Source: Actinomycetota bacterium (GTDB lineage Bacteria; Actinomycetota; CADDZG01; JAHWKV01). From it: 64,000 nucleotides of DNA. Below, one piece after another: positions 54,082 through 63,249 of the stretch. The notes below the pieces were generated by a model. The model was given only the letters and a program-made list of their open reading frames with translations, searched no databases and was not told the DNA's origin. The stretch is taken from the NCBI GenBank assembly GCA_030447305.1, contig JAUJPC010000002.1:448927-512926 (forward strand), given 5' to 3'. Position numbers and translations under genes: made by a program. The first letter of the stretch is position 1; every line of letters starts with the position of its first letter.

Positions 54082-55776
54082 ATGCCAGAACGATTTGGGT
54101 CGAAGTTGGACTTAAACGCCCGATCGGTAATGACCGTGCTGTATCGGCGGTTGGTCTTGCTGGGACTGTGGCGCCACGTCCGCTCAGTTGGGGGCAGTTG
54201 GGCCCGCGGAGCTGGGGGCGCCTTTTTCAAGACCGAAGACAATCGGGAGTTCTTAGACGACCTCGTGAACAGTAAAGGGTTTTGCCGAGACACCACCCTC
54301 GGGAACATGCTGCATTTTGGAAAGATTTCGGTACGAGAGATCGCTGAGGGCCCAGGTCTGCACCTTTCGCTGACCGACGACAGCCGAATCTTTGTTCACA
54401 TAGACAAGGATTCACCCGCCAGCGGATCCAAGTTAGGCGGACTGTGCCAGTACGGACGAGGTCGTGTCGCCACGCACATCTGGCGGGAGGTGATTCCAAT
54501 GCTGCTTCGTTTGGGGCGCCCCGCCTCTGTCGAAAACGGAGGTGCGGAAAATCTGGAGCGACGACTTCGAGCTGCGGAGGCTAACCTTCAATCCGCTCTG
54601 GAGTCACAAGGCGGGGAAGCAGAGTTGGCCGCAGCCCGTATCACACTCGGAGCGGTCTTAGACGAGATGGACAAGCTCGGCCAAGCCGCGGAGCAATATC
54701 GCCAGGCGCTCGCATCGGGGGTTTCGGACGTAGTAGCGCCTGCGGGATTCAGCCTGGGCTCCCTTCTGGAAAAGCAGGAGGACTGGGAAGGGGCTGCCCA
54801 GGCCTTTCGGAAAGCTACTGTTTCAGACCACCCGGAGTTCGCCCCCTGGGCCTGGTCGAGTTTGGGCCAGCTCCTCGAAGATAAGTTGAAGGATCGAAGC
54901 GCCGCGGAGAAGGCGTACCGTAAGGCCATCGCCACTGAGCATCCGGAGATTGCTCCGTGGGCGGCGGTCAAGCTAGGAGGCCTGTTGTCTCAGATGGGGC
55001 AGAATGAAGAGGCCGAAAAGGCGTACCGCATCGCGATCGAGTCGCGCCATCCCGAGTTCGCGCCCTGGGCAGGGCTCGATCTCGCCGTCTTCTTGGACGA
55101 CCAGGGATCTACGGAGTCCGCTCTGGCCGTTTACCGGGAGACGATCGCGACGAGTCATCCGGATGCTGTTCCCTGGGCAGCTTTGAAGCTAGCCGGCCTG
55201 CAAGAAAAACTGGGTGATCATGAGGCTGCCAAGGACTCCTTGAAGTTGGCGACAACATCCGACCATCCAGAGGTTACTCCGTGGGCCTTTTCGAATCTCG
55301 CCGACCTGCTGCAAGAGCAGGAGCTTCATCAACAGGCCAGGCAGGCTTATCAAACTGCAATGAATTCCGGTCACAAGGAGGCGGCGCCTGCCGCCGCAGT
55401 CAAGCTTGGAAACCTTCTCGTCAAGATGAACGAGGCCGCCGCCGCCAAAGATGCCTACCAGTGGGCAATCAAAAGCGGCAACTCAGACGCATTACCAACC
55501 GCGTCCATTGGCCTTGCCAACCTGCTGGAGGAGACGGGCGAACGTGCCGGTGCTGTGGACGCCTATCGAACGGTAGTCGAGTTGAACGATCCTGAGATTT
55601 CGCCTTGGGCCGGGCTCAGTCTCGGGGGTTTGCTGAAGGATATGGGGAATTTGGAGGGAGCCCAGCAGGCGTTTCACCAAGCTGAGGCCTCGGGTGATTC
55701 GGAGGTGTCGGAAATTGCTGCGGAGCAGCTTAAGTCCGCCGGGGAATCGCCCCTGGACGGTAAGACGGTCTCTTAG
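54082..55776 (+). CDS. Tetratricopeptide-repeat protein
   Basis: A 564-residue soluble protein. Residues about 1-150 form an N-terminal part with no recognised domain. From about residue 155 to the end it is a run of about eleven TPR-like helical pairs of 33-38 residues. Many repeats carry a linker of the type HPEFAPWA or HPEIAPWA, as in ATVSDHPEFAPWAWSSLGQL. TPR arrays bind partner proteins. No membrane segment or signal is seen. The 5' part up to about 54300 reads less like a protein, so the true start may lie further in. Partner unknown. Confidence 0.8.
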   Translation: MPERFGSKLDLNARSVMTVLYRRLVLLGLWRHVRSVGGSWARGAGGAFFKTEDNREFLDDLVNSKGFCRDTTLGNMLHFGKISVREIAEGPGLHLSLTDDSRIFVHIDKDSPASGSKLGGLCQYGRGRVATHIWREVIPMLLRLGRPASVENGGAENLERRLRAAEANLQSALESQGGEAELAAARITLGAVLDEMDKLGQAAEQYRQALASGVSDVVAPAGFSLGSLLEKQEDWEGAAQAFRKATVSDHPEFAPWAWSSLGQLLEDKLKDRSAAEKAYRKAIATEHPEIAPWAAVKLGGLLSQMGQNEEAEKAYRIAIESRHPEFAPWAGLDLAVFLDDQGSTESALAVYRETIATSHPDAVPWAALKLAGLQEKLGDHEAAKDSLKLATTSDHPEVTPWAFSNLADLLQEQELHQQARQAYQTAMNSGHKEAAPAAAVKLGNLLVKMNEAAAAKDAYQWAIKSGNSDALPTASIGLANLLEETGERAGAVDAYRTVVELNDPEISPWAGLSLGGLLKDMGNLEGAQQAFHQAEASGDSEVSEIAAEQLKSAGESPLDGKTVS

Positions 55777-55971
55777 AGCCCTGTTGCCTCACGTCAAGAT
55801 GTCCTCGTAGCTAGATCGGTTGCCTCACCAAAGATGTCCTCGAGTGGTGCATCGGCGAAACGATCTGACGACGCAGTGGATGATCGGACGGAACACTCAC
55901 CTCCTTAGGGTTGTCCGGTTTGTTTGCTGAAAACTCAAGGAGCCGGTCCTGGCAGCCGACGATGTCCCGCT

Positions 55972-56620
55972 TCAGCTGCGCCGGATTGAGTTGCAGGAAG
56001 GTCCGCCGCAACATGGTTTTGGTCTCCTCGGGGACGCACTAGAGGCCATGACCCGTTGGTAGGGGGTGTGGGCCACGTCGAATCGTTTGGTCACCTTCGA
56101 CCCTTGACGGATCTTTTCAACCAGCTTCATCTGAGGCTGAAAGAAGTTCACGTACAGGCGAAGGTGAACGTAGAGCTGGCGCAGAGCGGCGAGCTGTTGG
56201 GGGGTGTCGTAGCGGGCGTAACCCACCTGTTGGCGAATCACCGGCCAGTTCTTTTGCTCGACGAAGCAGTTGTCGTTCTTGTGGTACGGCCTTGAGCGGG
56301 TGAAAGTGATCGACTCCGACTCGCAGTAACGAAACAGCTCGACGTTGATGAATTCACCACCGTTGTCGCAGTCCAGGCCCAACAGCTCGAACGGCAAGGT
56401 TGCCCGGATGTCCTTGAGCGCCTGCAAGTCCCAGCGTTGAGCCTTGTTCTTTAGCGCTCGCATCTCGCTCGGTCCAGCCGGTGGCGACGCACACCAGGTC
56501 GAGGGTCTGGCAGTACTCGCCGGCCCCCAGACCGCCGTCGTGGGCGACCAGATCGGCTTTCACAAAAGCCCGGTCACTCATCGCTCCACTCGGTGAAGGT
56601 GCGAATCGGGATTTCTAGAT
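55972..56620 (-). pseudogene. DDE transposase fragment
   Basis: Core of an integrase-type transposase: ADLVAHDGGLGAGEYCQTLD, LLGLDCDNGGEFINVELFRY, TFTRSRPYHKNDNCFVEQKN and VNFFQPQMKLVEKI. The first piece lies in another frame, and IPIRTFTEWSDE before it ends in a stop. The N-terminal HTH part is absent. Downstream (55787-55855) two near copies of GTTGCCTCACNNAAGATGTC may be an IS end. Confidence 0.8.
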
Positions 56621-56724
56621 GAGGCTCAACCAAGGTTTCGAGGACATATCTGGTGAGTCAACTCGGAGCCTGGGAATTAAACCCCCACATGACATAGGCT
56701 TTGGAGACAGAGAAAGGAAGCCCA

Positions 56725-57162
56725 TTGGCAACTGCGGTTGGAACCTCCTCCATTGACATCGAGGCAGCGCCCGAAAAAGTTCTCGCCGTTGTGTTGGATG
56801 TCGATGCCTACCCGAAATGGGTAGATGGAGTTAAAGAGTCTCGAGTCACCGAGCGTGATGCGCAAGGGCGACCTGCCAGGGCCAGTTTCATTGTCGATGT
56901 CAAGGTCAAAACCGTGAGATACGATTTGACTTACTCCTACCAGCCGAACGGTGTTTCGTGGGAGATCGTCCCTGGGGGCGAGGTTAAGGAGATCAAGGGC
57001 TCTTACACGCTCACACGGGATGGGGCCAAGACGCACGTTATCTACGACTACGCCATCGACCCTGGGTTTCCTCTTCCCGGACCTATCCGCCGCCAAGCAG
57101 TAAAGATAATCGTTTCAACGGCTCTGAAGGGTCTTAAGAAACGGGTAGAAAAGTCCAGTTAA
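56725..57162 (+). CDS. SRPBCC-fold (polyketide cyclase-like) protein
   Basis: A protein of about 145 residues. The TTG at 56725 follows AAAGGAAG. The fold opens TSSIDIEAAPEKVLAVVLDV and YPKWVDGVKESRV, a classic START-like pattern, and ends in a long amphipathic helix (IIVSTALKGLKKRVEKSS). It is intact. Related mycobacterial and streptomycete proteins are thought to bind lipids or polyketides; this one has no informative neighbour. Confidence 0.8.
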   Translation: MATAVGTSSIDIEAAPEKVLAVVLDVDAYPKWVDGVKESRVTERDAQGRPARASFIVDVKVKTVRYDLTYSYQPNGVSWEIVPGGEVKEIKGSYTLTRDGAKTHVIYDYAIDPGFPLPGPIRRQAVKIIVSTALKGLKKRVEKSS

Positions 57163-57624
57163 CTTCACGTTCGTCCCTCCAAAAGTGCTCGACCGTCGCC
57201 TCCCTCACCGCTGCAGCGGACCACGGGAGGGGCACTCCGTCTCCGCGCTGCCCGAGCGGAAGCTGGTCGTCGTAGTGGTTCAAGAGGGGGTTTCGTGACT
57301 GAGCGGCCGGCAGAAACCACAGGCAGGCGTCGCAGTTGCGGACAGAGGGCCGACGAGAGATCGGGCGTCGCCTTAAAAAGTTTACTATTTGTTCACAGGA
57401 CCAATCCGAATGGCTTTCTGCTACGTATATTCCAATAAAATCAGAGTGATCAAGACCACTTTTGACAGCTGCGGCACTTGGTCGCCTGCAATTCTGTTTG
57501 GTTTGTCGCCGAATTGAGGGGCGGGTAGGCGGCCGCGGCGGCAAAAGGCCCCTTTTGAAAAGCTTCGGGATCTGGCAGACGCACAGGTTCCAGACGGGTT
57601 TGGTGAGCCGATTGGAGGCAGTTA
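57163..57624. other. Gap upstream of ferritin-like genes
   Basis: No gene seen; the 57134-57544 minus-strand ORF lacks any domain. A small hairpin AAAAGGCCCCTTTT lies at about 57543-57556. The promoter of the ferritin-like genes should be here. Confidence 0.45.
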
Positions 57625-58320
57625 TTGAACGACAAGGATCCGAGTCGCACGCTGTTCGATGGCCAAGGTGTCATCAAGTTTCACAGCGAAGTCGATCGTC
57701 GAAGATTTCTTAAGTACGCCGGCATGGTCGGCGTCGGTAGCACTCTGGCTTTGACCGGAGTGGCATGCGGCACCGATGACAATGGCGGGACAGCGGCCTC
57801 TCCCGGCGCAACCGCATCGCCCACCGGTGCCGCAGCAAAGGACGCGGATGTCGGCATTCTCAACTACGCTCTGACGCTGGAGTTGCTCGAGGCGGAGTTC
57901 TACCGCCAGGGATTGGCCGGCAACATTCTCAGCGGCCGGGAGCGTGAGCTTATCCAGCCGATCGGACAGCATGAACAAGCCCATGTCGACGCGTTGACCA
58001 AGACTATCGGAGACGTGGGCGGAACCCCCGCCGAGAAGCCGGAGTTTCAATTTCCGCCCGGTACCTTCACCGACAAGGCGATGTTCCTCAAAACTGCCTC
58101 TACCTTGGAGGAGCTCGGTGTCACCGCCTATCACGGCCAGGTGACCAAGATTGAGTCGCCGGAGATTCTCGGCGCCGCCGCCTCGATCGCCGGAGTGGAG
58201 TCCCGTCACGCCGCCATCCTCGCCGCCTTGACGGGCGGCAAGCCGTTCCCTGCTCCGGTGGAGGCGTCCAAGGATATGCAGGAAGTGCTGGACGCCGCCA
58301 AGCCGTTCATCAAGAGCTAA
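57625..58320 (+). CDS. Tat-exported ferritin-like lipoprotein (copy 1)
   Basis: A 231-residue ferritin-like protein exported by the Tat system: DRRRFLKYAGMVGVG is the twin-arginine signal, and LTGVACG looks like a lipobox. A short Ala/Ser/Thr linker follows. The four-helix domain holds the metal-ligand candidates LNYALTLELLEAEFY, IGQHEQAHVDAL, YHGQVTKIES and GVESRHAAI. Start is TTG at 57625. It is followed by a paralogue after 14 bases. Function of this family is unclear; iron, manganese or oxidative stress roles are usual guesses. Confidence 0.85.
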   Translation: MNDKDPSRTLFDGQGVIKFHSEVDRRRFLKYAGMVGVGSTLALTGVACGTDDNGGTAASPGATASPTGAAAKDADVGILNYALTLELLEAEFYRQGLAGNILSGRERELIQPIGQHEQAHVDALTKTIGDVGGTPAEKPEFQFPPGTFTDKAMFLKTASTLEELGVTAYHGQVTKIESPEILGAAASIAGVESRHAAILAALTGGKPFPAPVEASKDMQEVLDAAKPFIKS

Positions 58321-58334
58321 GGGGGAAAACGACT

Positions 58335-58931
58335 ATGAATCGACGCAACTTTCTCAAGACCTCGGCAGCGGTGATCCCAAGCACCGTGGCGTTGCAGATG
58401 CTCGGTGGCGGCCACTGGGTCCTGGCGCAGACAGCCGACTTCAAGGACGACATCGATGTTCTTAACTATGCCCTGACGCTTGAGTTTCTGGAATCGGAGT
58501 TCTACCGGCAAGGCAACTCCGCCAACATCCTTCGGGGCCAGGAGGCGGAGTACTTGAGGCAGATCGGTGCCGACGAGGACGCTCATGTTCAGGCGCTGTC
58601 CCAAACGATCATGCAGCTGGGCGGCACGCCGGTCGCCAAGCCAACCGTCGAGTTCGGCGACGCGTTCAGCAGCCGGCAGAAGTTCCTGACCACCAGCCAC
58701 ACCTTCGAGAACCTCGGCGTCTCCGCCTATCTCGGAGCCGCCGGATCCATCAAGAGCAAAGACGTGCTGCAGGCGGCTGCTGGCATCTTCGGCGTCGAGG
58801 CACGCCACGCCGCCGTGGTGGGAAGCATCCTCGGATTGCCGGCGGAGGGTGGGGTGTACATGGGCCCCACGGAAACGCCCAAGCCAAGGGCGGAAGTGTT
58901 GGCGGCGGCAAAGCCGTTCATCAAGAGCTAG
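58335..58931 (+). CDS. Tat-exported ferritin-like protein (copy 2)
   Basis: A 198-residue paralogue of the previous gene. The Tat signal is MNRRNFLKTSAAVIPST, here without a lipobox Cys, so the mature protein is probably soluble outside the membrane. The ferritin-like core repeats the same ligand pattern: LNYALTLEFLESEFY, GADEDAHVQAL and GVEARHAAV. Both end in AAKPFIKS. The box GGGGG lies before the ATG. Copy 1 and copy 2 probably arose by tandem duplication and may form mixed complexes. Confidence 0.85.
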   Translation: MNRRNFLKTSAAVIPSTVALQMLGGGHWVLAQTADFKDDIDVLNYALTLEFLESEFYRQGNSANILRGQEAEYLRQIGADEDAHVQALSQTIMQLGGTPVAKPTVEFGDAFSSRQKFLTTSHTFENLGVSAYLGAAGSIKSKDVLQAAAGIFGVEARHAAVVGSILGLPAEGGVYMGPTETPKPRAEVLAAAKPFIKS

Positions 58932-58944
58932 CGCCAGACTGACG

Positions 58945-59197
58945 ATGGGCAGCTTTGGCATCGGTGAGATGGCAATCATCGCAGTCTTCGGATTGCTGGT
59001 ATTCGGCTCAACGCCTGCCTGAGATCGCCCGCAGCATCGGCGGGTTCATCAGGGAGTTCAGGCAGGTAACCGGCAGCTTCAGCAGCGAGTTGCGCCCCGA
59101 GCTTGATGCCTCCAGAGCTCAAACGAAGGAGTGTTCGGCGGCAGGAACCGGTTCAACTGGCTCCAGCCGCCCGACACGAAGCGCCTTCGTAAATTGA
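58945..59197 (+). pseudogene. tatA: TatA-like protein, frameshifted
   Basis: Opens with a TatA-type helix (FGIGEMAIIAVFGLLVFG). The amphipathic helix RLPEIARSIGGFIREFRQVT is in another frame, so one indel at about 59010 breaks the gene just after the hinge. It lies directly after the two Tat substrates, and a TatC start follows. Confidence 0.8.
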
Positions 59198-59250
59198 AGA
59201 TCTTCTTGCCCGCCGGCGGGAGCGCGGCCGTAGCTTGGGCCCCTCCCGAT

Positions 59251-59400
59251 ATGACGTTGCTGGAGCACCTCGCAGAACTGAGGGCGAGGCTCTTCAAGGT
59301 TGTGCTCGGGTATGGCCTCGCCGCGGTTATCGCGTGATTTCGCCTATCCGAAGCTTGGAGATGAGAATGGAAAGCCAACATACGCTTGGGTGCGTTCCCG
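59251..59400 (+). pseudogene. tatC: TatC N-terminal fragment
   Basis: Begins MTLLEHLAELRARLFKVVLG, the TatC N-terminus, and runs through part of the first helix (YGLAAVIA) to a stop at 59337. A few more TatC-like residues (FAYPKLGDENGKPTYAWVRS) appear in another frame up to about 59400. Then the IS110 fragment starts. The remaining five helices are missing. Confidence 0.75.
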
Positions 59401-59412
59401 GAGTTACCGGTG

Positions 59413-59902
59413 ACCGATCAGATTGCGAAGCGCACCTCTGAGGGGCTATCCAAAAAGGAAATCATCCGCTGCTTGAAGCGCTACATCGCGCGGGAGATCT
59501 TCAAGGCTGGAGCAGGACATGAGGGCTTAGCGGCGGCTTGACATCAATAGGAGCATCCTCCGCCAGCTCCTTGAGCATGTCGATGTCCAACGCCTGGTCG
59601 GCCACGATCTTCTTGAGCCGGGTGTTCTTCTTCTCCAGCTCCTTGAGCCGCTTGACCTCCTCGGCCTTCATCCTGCCGTACTGATTGCGCCAGCGGTTCC
59701 AGGTGGCCTCGGAGATCTCGAGCAGGCGCAGCACCTGGGTGAGATCCTTGCTCTCGTTCAGGATCTTCTCGCCCTCGCGCAGCTTTCTGATCACCTGCTC
59801 GGGGGTGTGGCGGTGTCGTTTCACGTGATCCGTCCTCTCTGCCCAACATTGTGGGCGATTGGACTCACACACGCGTTGGACTACTTTCAGGGGATCCCGT
59901 CA
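59413..59902 (-). mobile_element. IS3/IS110 composite fragment (second copy)
   Basis: Contains the last about 40 codons of an IS110-family transposase (plus strand, GLSKKEIIRCLKRYIAREIF, ending 59541) joined to an IS3 OrfA (minus strand) and its left inverted repeat TGACGGGATCCC (ending 59902). The IS3/IS110 junction (GATGCTCCTATTGATGTCAA) is at the same place in orfA as in the nested element at 8.4-11.1 kb. orfB and most of the IS110 part are missing. Confidence 0.85.
59545..59824 (-). pseudogene. IS3-family OrfA (second copy)
   Basis: KRHRHTPEQVIRKLREGEK, HTH at LEISEATWNRWRNQYGR, then KNTRLKKIVADQALDIDMLK. In this copy the frame is intact up to the IS110 junction, which replaces the normal C-terminus with DAPIDVKPP. 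I place the start at the GTG at 59824. Confidence 0.85.
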
Positions 59903-60059
59903 GGGGGGCTGGATCCGACGTTGAGGGAGTGCTCAATGGATGGGCTTGAGTTGCACGTGGAGTTCTGCTTGCTGGTCTTTTAGCCAGGTCGGTTCCAGCT
60001 GAACTTGTGGTACTCCACGCTCATACGGTAAGAGGACCGGTTATGGATGATGCTGCGAA

Positions 60060-61100
60060 TTCATATCTCGTCTGGGGCGCTGGACGGCGGCGGCGACCAT
60101 TGCAAGCGCCGTCCTGGCGGACCTGTGGGTCGGACCTGACGCATCCCTGGTTGTCACTCTTGTCTTCGGCCCTTTTGTCGCCTCCGCGTTGGCCTCCGTT
60201 CGGGATACTGTCACCCTTGCTCTTTTGGCTACCTCGCTCGCAATTGTCCTCGCCCTGCACGATGGCACGTTGGGCACGCCCGCCCACCTTGCGCGACTGG
60301 CTGGTGTCTTAGCCGGAAGTGCCTTGGCCACATGGCTTTCCATCCAGCGCATTGCAAGAGAAGCCAAGCTCAGGACGGTGACCCGCGTTGCTGAGGTAGC
60401 CCAGCAGACGATCCTCAGGCCTTTGCCTTCGGTCATCTGCGGCATCGGTTTGCAGTCCGTTACGTATCAGCCGCAACCGACGCCAAGATAGGAGGGGACT
60501 TCTACGAAGCAGTTGCTACGCCGTTTGGCGCGCGGGTGGTAGTGGGGGATGTGAGGGGAAAGGGCTGGAGCCGTCCGGCTGGCCTCCGTGTTCCTAGGCG
60601 AATTTCGCAGTCGGGCCCAAACGGAGCCGGAGCTGACTGTCTTAGTAAGACTGCTTGATGCGGCCGGTTGCCGCCACAGCAGTGACAGCGGTGAGGACTT
60701 TGCCACTGCCATCATCGCGGAGCTGGCCCCACCCAGGCTGAAACTTGTTAGATGCGGTCACCACTTTCCCGTGTTGGCAGAAGGGTCAGGAGTAAGGCTC
60801 ATAGAGACGGCTCCTTCACTTCCGCTAGGTCTGGGAGGGGAGCATATAGCTGAGGAAGTGACACTGTCTTCACAAGCTCGGCTGCTTTTCTATACCGACG
60901 GGGCCCTAGAGAGCAGAGATGAAAAGGGTCACGAGTTCAACTTGGAGGAGAGCTTCTCGGGAAACGTCGGAGCGGGCGAACTCGAAGATATAGCGGATGC
61001 AATCCTTCTTGACCTGCAAAGGCACACCGGCAAGAACATCAACGATGATGTTGTTCTCCTGCTCAGCCAGGTGGGCCCAAAGCAAGCGGAGACTGATTGA
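60060..61100 (+). pseudogene. SpoIIE/PP2C-type membrane phosphatase, frameshifted
   Basis: An N-terminal membrane part (LADLWVGPDASLVVTLVFGP, TLALLATSLAIVLAL) and a linker helix (AKLRTVTRVAEVAQQTILRP) lead to a SpoIIE-type phosphatase domain: RYVSAATDAKIGGDFYEAVA, VVVGDVRGKG and NDDVVLLL. The parts lie in three frames, with breaks at about 60450 and 60570. Such phosphatases act in partner-switching control of sigma factors. Not functional as read, and the start is not visible. Confidence 0.8.
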
Positions 61101-61192
61101 TTCTCTTCCCGACCCCCCGTTGATGCCCTCAAGTCTGAGCACCCACCGTCCCTTTCCACCGGAGGGTGCCGCATATTACCTAAGCGCTTGGG

Positions 61193-61753
61193 TTACTCCT
61201 GCGGAGTTAGACGTTCCTCCGGTGTCGGGGCCACGGTCTCGGGAACTTCAAGAGCCGGAGTCGGTGGGGCCGGGGATGGCGAGCTCGATGTTCCCTCCTC
61301 CGCGTTGGCGCGGCATTCGTCGATCGCCGTTTGCAGCGTCTTCGCCTGAAGGGCTATCAACGCTTCGCGAAGGGCCTGATCGACATCCGAATAGGCCCTA
61401 TTTGCTATCTCCTGATTGGCCCCCGAGCGGGCAATGTCGGCCTCCATGAGCCTCCTCCGCACAGGCTCCAAGTCGTCTAACGCATCGCGCAAGCCATCGA
61501 TCGCGACCAAGCATTGCCTGGGAGTCCTTACGGTTTCTACTGGCACCCTTTCGATGATCGGGGTAGGGGCTGGGGTAGGCGTCCGGCTTGGTTCTACTCC
61601 GAGGATTGGGTCGAAGAGGCCGCTGCGGTGAAGGAAAAAGCCTCCTGCTGCGCCCGCGATGAAACCCAGGAGGAGCATCAAGAGGGGTACTCCCTTTCTC
61701 GAGGCTGGGCGCTTTGGCACTCGTTCATTGTTATCGTCTCGCTGTTCGGCCAT
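61193..61753 (-). CDS. Membrane-anchored protein with Pro/Thr-rich segments, unknown
   Basis: A 186-residue protein not recognised by name. A basic N-terminus leads to one helix (VPLLMLLLGFIAGAAGGFFL), then a Pro/Thr linker (TPTPAPTPI), a helical domain of about 90 residues with two Cys (RQCLVAIDGLRDALDDLEPV; LQTAIDECRANAEE), and a Pro-rich C-terminus. The two Cys could form a disulfide outside the membrane. It stands alone between opposing genes. Confidence 0.6.
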   Translation of the reverse strand: MAEQRDDNNERVPKRPASRKGVPLLMLLLGFIAGAAGGFFLHRSGLFDPILGVEPSRTPTPAPTPIIERVPVETVRTPRQCLVAIDGLRDALDDLEPVRRRLMEADIARSGANQEIANRAYSDVDQALREALIALQAKTLQTAIDECRANAEEGTSSSPSPAPPTPALEVPETVAPTPEERLTPQE

Positions 61754-61840
61754 GGCCTACCTCCACGGTTGGATTAGGTCTGTCAATGGACGGGCGGGCG
61801 AAACCAAGCGTTCCGCTTCTGTTCCGCCCTCTTCCCTCCG

Positions 61841-62359
61841 CTATTGACGGTGGCTGATTGTTGGGATGCCATCACCATCCCAATGCACGTCAAACTCGGG
61901 AGGTCGGCCCGATCCGAGATGGGCAGTTCTCCAACCCCACTCAGCTGCCACATTCAGAAGGTTTTCAAGCTGGACACCCTCTTGCCGTCCGTCCCCCTCA
62001 GTTGATGTCCCATCATCCCTGACCTCTGCGGCATCACTGGTTTGCTGAACGGCTGACTCGCTCTGGGGAGATTTTGCGCCGGCAAGAGAGCGTGCAGCAG
62101 TTTCCAAGTCCCGAACCAGTCGTTCGCTCTCCAGGCCGGGATGGTGGCGGCTTCGGTTTCTGAGTGATGAAAGGTCGAATTCCACCAGGGCGAAAAGAAT
62201 GACCGCCAGGAAGGCCACAAGTCCGACCGTGAAAGCCGAGCGGATTTGCCACGATGCGACAACTGCCAGAACCAGCACCGCAAACCCGCCACCGCTTGGC
62301 CAGAGGCTGATGTCGCTGTTTCGCCTGCTGGGCGGGTCCCGCCAGATCTGTTGCGCCAT
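61841..62359 (-). CDS. Two-helix membrane protein, unknown
   Basis: A protein of about 172 residues, start at 62359 (MAQQIWRDPPSRR) preferred. Two adjacent helices (GGGFAVLVLAVVASWQIRSA and TVGLVAFLAVILFALVEFDL) form a hairpin, then a long hydrophilic, probably coiled tail. The last 45 residues (ENLLNVAAEWGWRTAHLGSG) look folded. I do not recognise a family. It lies about 90 bases before the gene at 61753 and may share a transcript with it. Confidence 0.5.
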   Translation of the reverse strand: MAQQIWRDPPSRRNSDISLWPSGGGFAVLVLAVVASWQIRSAFTVGLVAFLAVILFALVEFDLSSLRNRSRHHPGLESERLVRDLETAARSLAGAKSPQSESAVQQTSDAAEVRDDGTSTEGDGRQEGVQLENLLNVAAEWGWRTAHLGSGRPPEFDVHWDGDGIPTISHRQ

Positions 62360-62371
62360 AGTCACAATCAC

Positions 62372-62717
62372 CGACGACGTAGTCTTCCTGCGGGCATCCG
62401 ATGTTCCTTTACCTTAGTTCGACTTCGCTAAACCGCCGGACCGAGCCGGCTGTCTCAACCACTCCTTCCCCGGGTAGGTGCTACGTCCCCTCGGGTCCAT
62501 GATCCTCTATGGGCATTAGGTTGACGTACTCCGCCGCAGAGCGATACGGAAGCAGTCGTAGCACAGAGGGGAGGGACACTCCTCTTGTTCACGGAAGGCA
62601 GAGCTTCACTACGGCGCCGTACCAGAGCAGTTTGCTGTCTGCGCGGGATCGACGGAGCGGACGGGCAGCTTTGACCAGCAGCTCTGTCGCCTAGACGACA
62701 GTTTGGCACTAACCGCA
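62372..62717. other. Divergent gap, no gene seen
   Basis: ORFs on both strands have no domain. It probably holds divergent promoters for the genes at 62359 (minus) and 62718 (plus). Confidence 0.4.
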
Positions 62718-62894
62718 ATGCCGACGGTTACAGCGTCTACGTCGCGCATCGAACGAAGGGAGCTGAAAAGTGATCGGCGCCGCCGGTTCATCGTCTCAGT
62801 GATCACCGCCGTCCTTTTGCTCGGCATTGCTGAGGGGGCTGCCGGCGCGGGGAAGCGAAAGAGGCATAAGCCGTCAATGGGAGGTGCCCCTTGA
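62718..62894 (+). CDS. Possible small membrane peptide
   Basis: A 58-residue ORF with a basic N-terminal half (ELKSDRRRRF) and one helix (IVSVITAVLLLGIAEGAAGA), ending in a basic tail. No ribosome-binding box is clear. It ends just before a DUF3096-like gene. It may be real but the evidence is weak. Confidence 0.35.
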   Translation: MPTVTASTSRIERRELKSDRRRRFIVSVITAVLLLGIAEGAAGAGKRKRHKPSMGGAP

Positions 62895-62921
62895 ACTATT
62901 CGTCGTACGGAGGGACGGAGA

Positions 62922-63098
62922 ATGGAAGCTTTGTTGGCTCAGGAGACGGTTCAGATCAGGTTCACGCCGTCAGTTTCGGGATTTATCGCACTGTTGTTTG
63001 GAATCGCGATTCTCGTCTATCCAAAGTTTCTCAACTACTACGTGGCGGTATACCTCATATTCGTGGGGCTCGTGGCGCTCTTCAACCTCAACATTTGA
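62922..63098 (+). CDS. DUF3096-like small membrane protein
   Basis: A 58-residue protein below the size of the ORF track. GGAGGGA lies just ahead of the ATG. It reads FTPSVSGFIALLFGIAILVY and then LNYYVAVYLIFVGLVALFNL, two helices separated by a short PKFLNYY turn, the layout of DUF3096. Function unknown; such proteins sit in the inner membrane and are often stress-linked. Confidence 0.7.
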   Translation: MEALLAQETVQIRFTPSVSGFIALLFGIAILVYPKFLNYYVAVYLIFVGLVALFNLNI

Positions 63099-63249
63099 TC
63101 CAAGAGCCTGAAGACTCCCAACCCCTTTCTCGGAATGTCGCCGCGGCGATAGTAGGAACGTGGTGAGCGCGATCGGTAATCGTCAAATTCGAACGTAGAG
63201 GTAAGCCTTGAAGCTGGACAAGTAGCAACCGTCATACGAGGGAGGGGTC

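Noticed and set aside
57134-57544. 136-aa minus-strand ORF before the ferritin-like genes
   Set aside because: No recognisable feature, and it overlaps the end of the SRPBCC gene.
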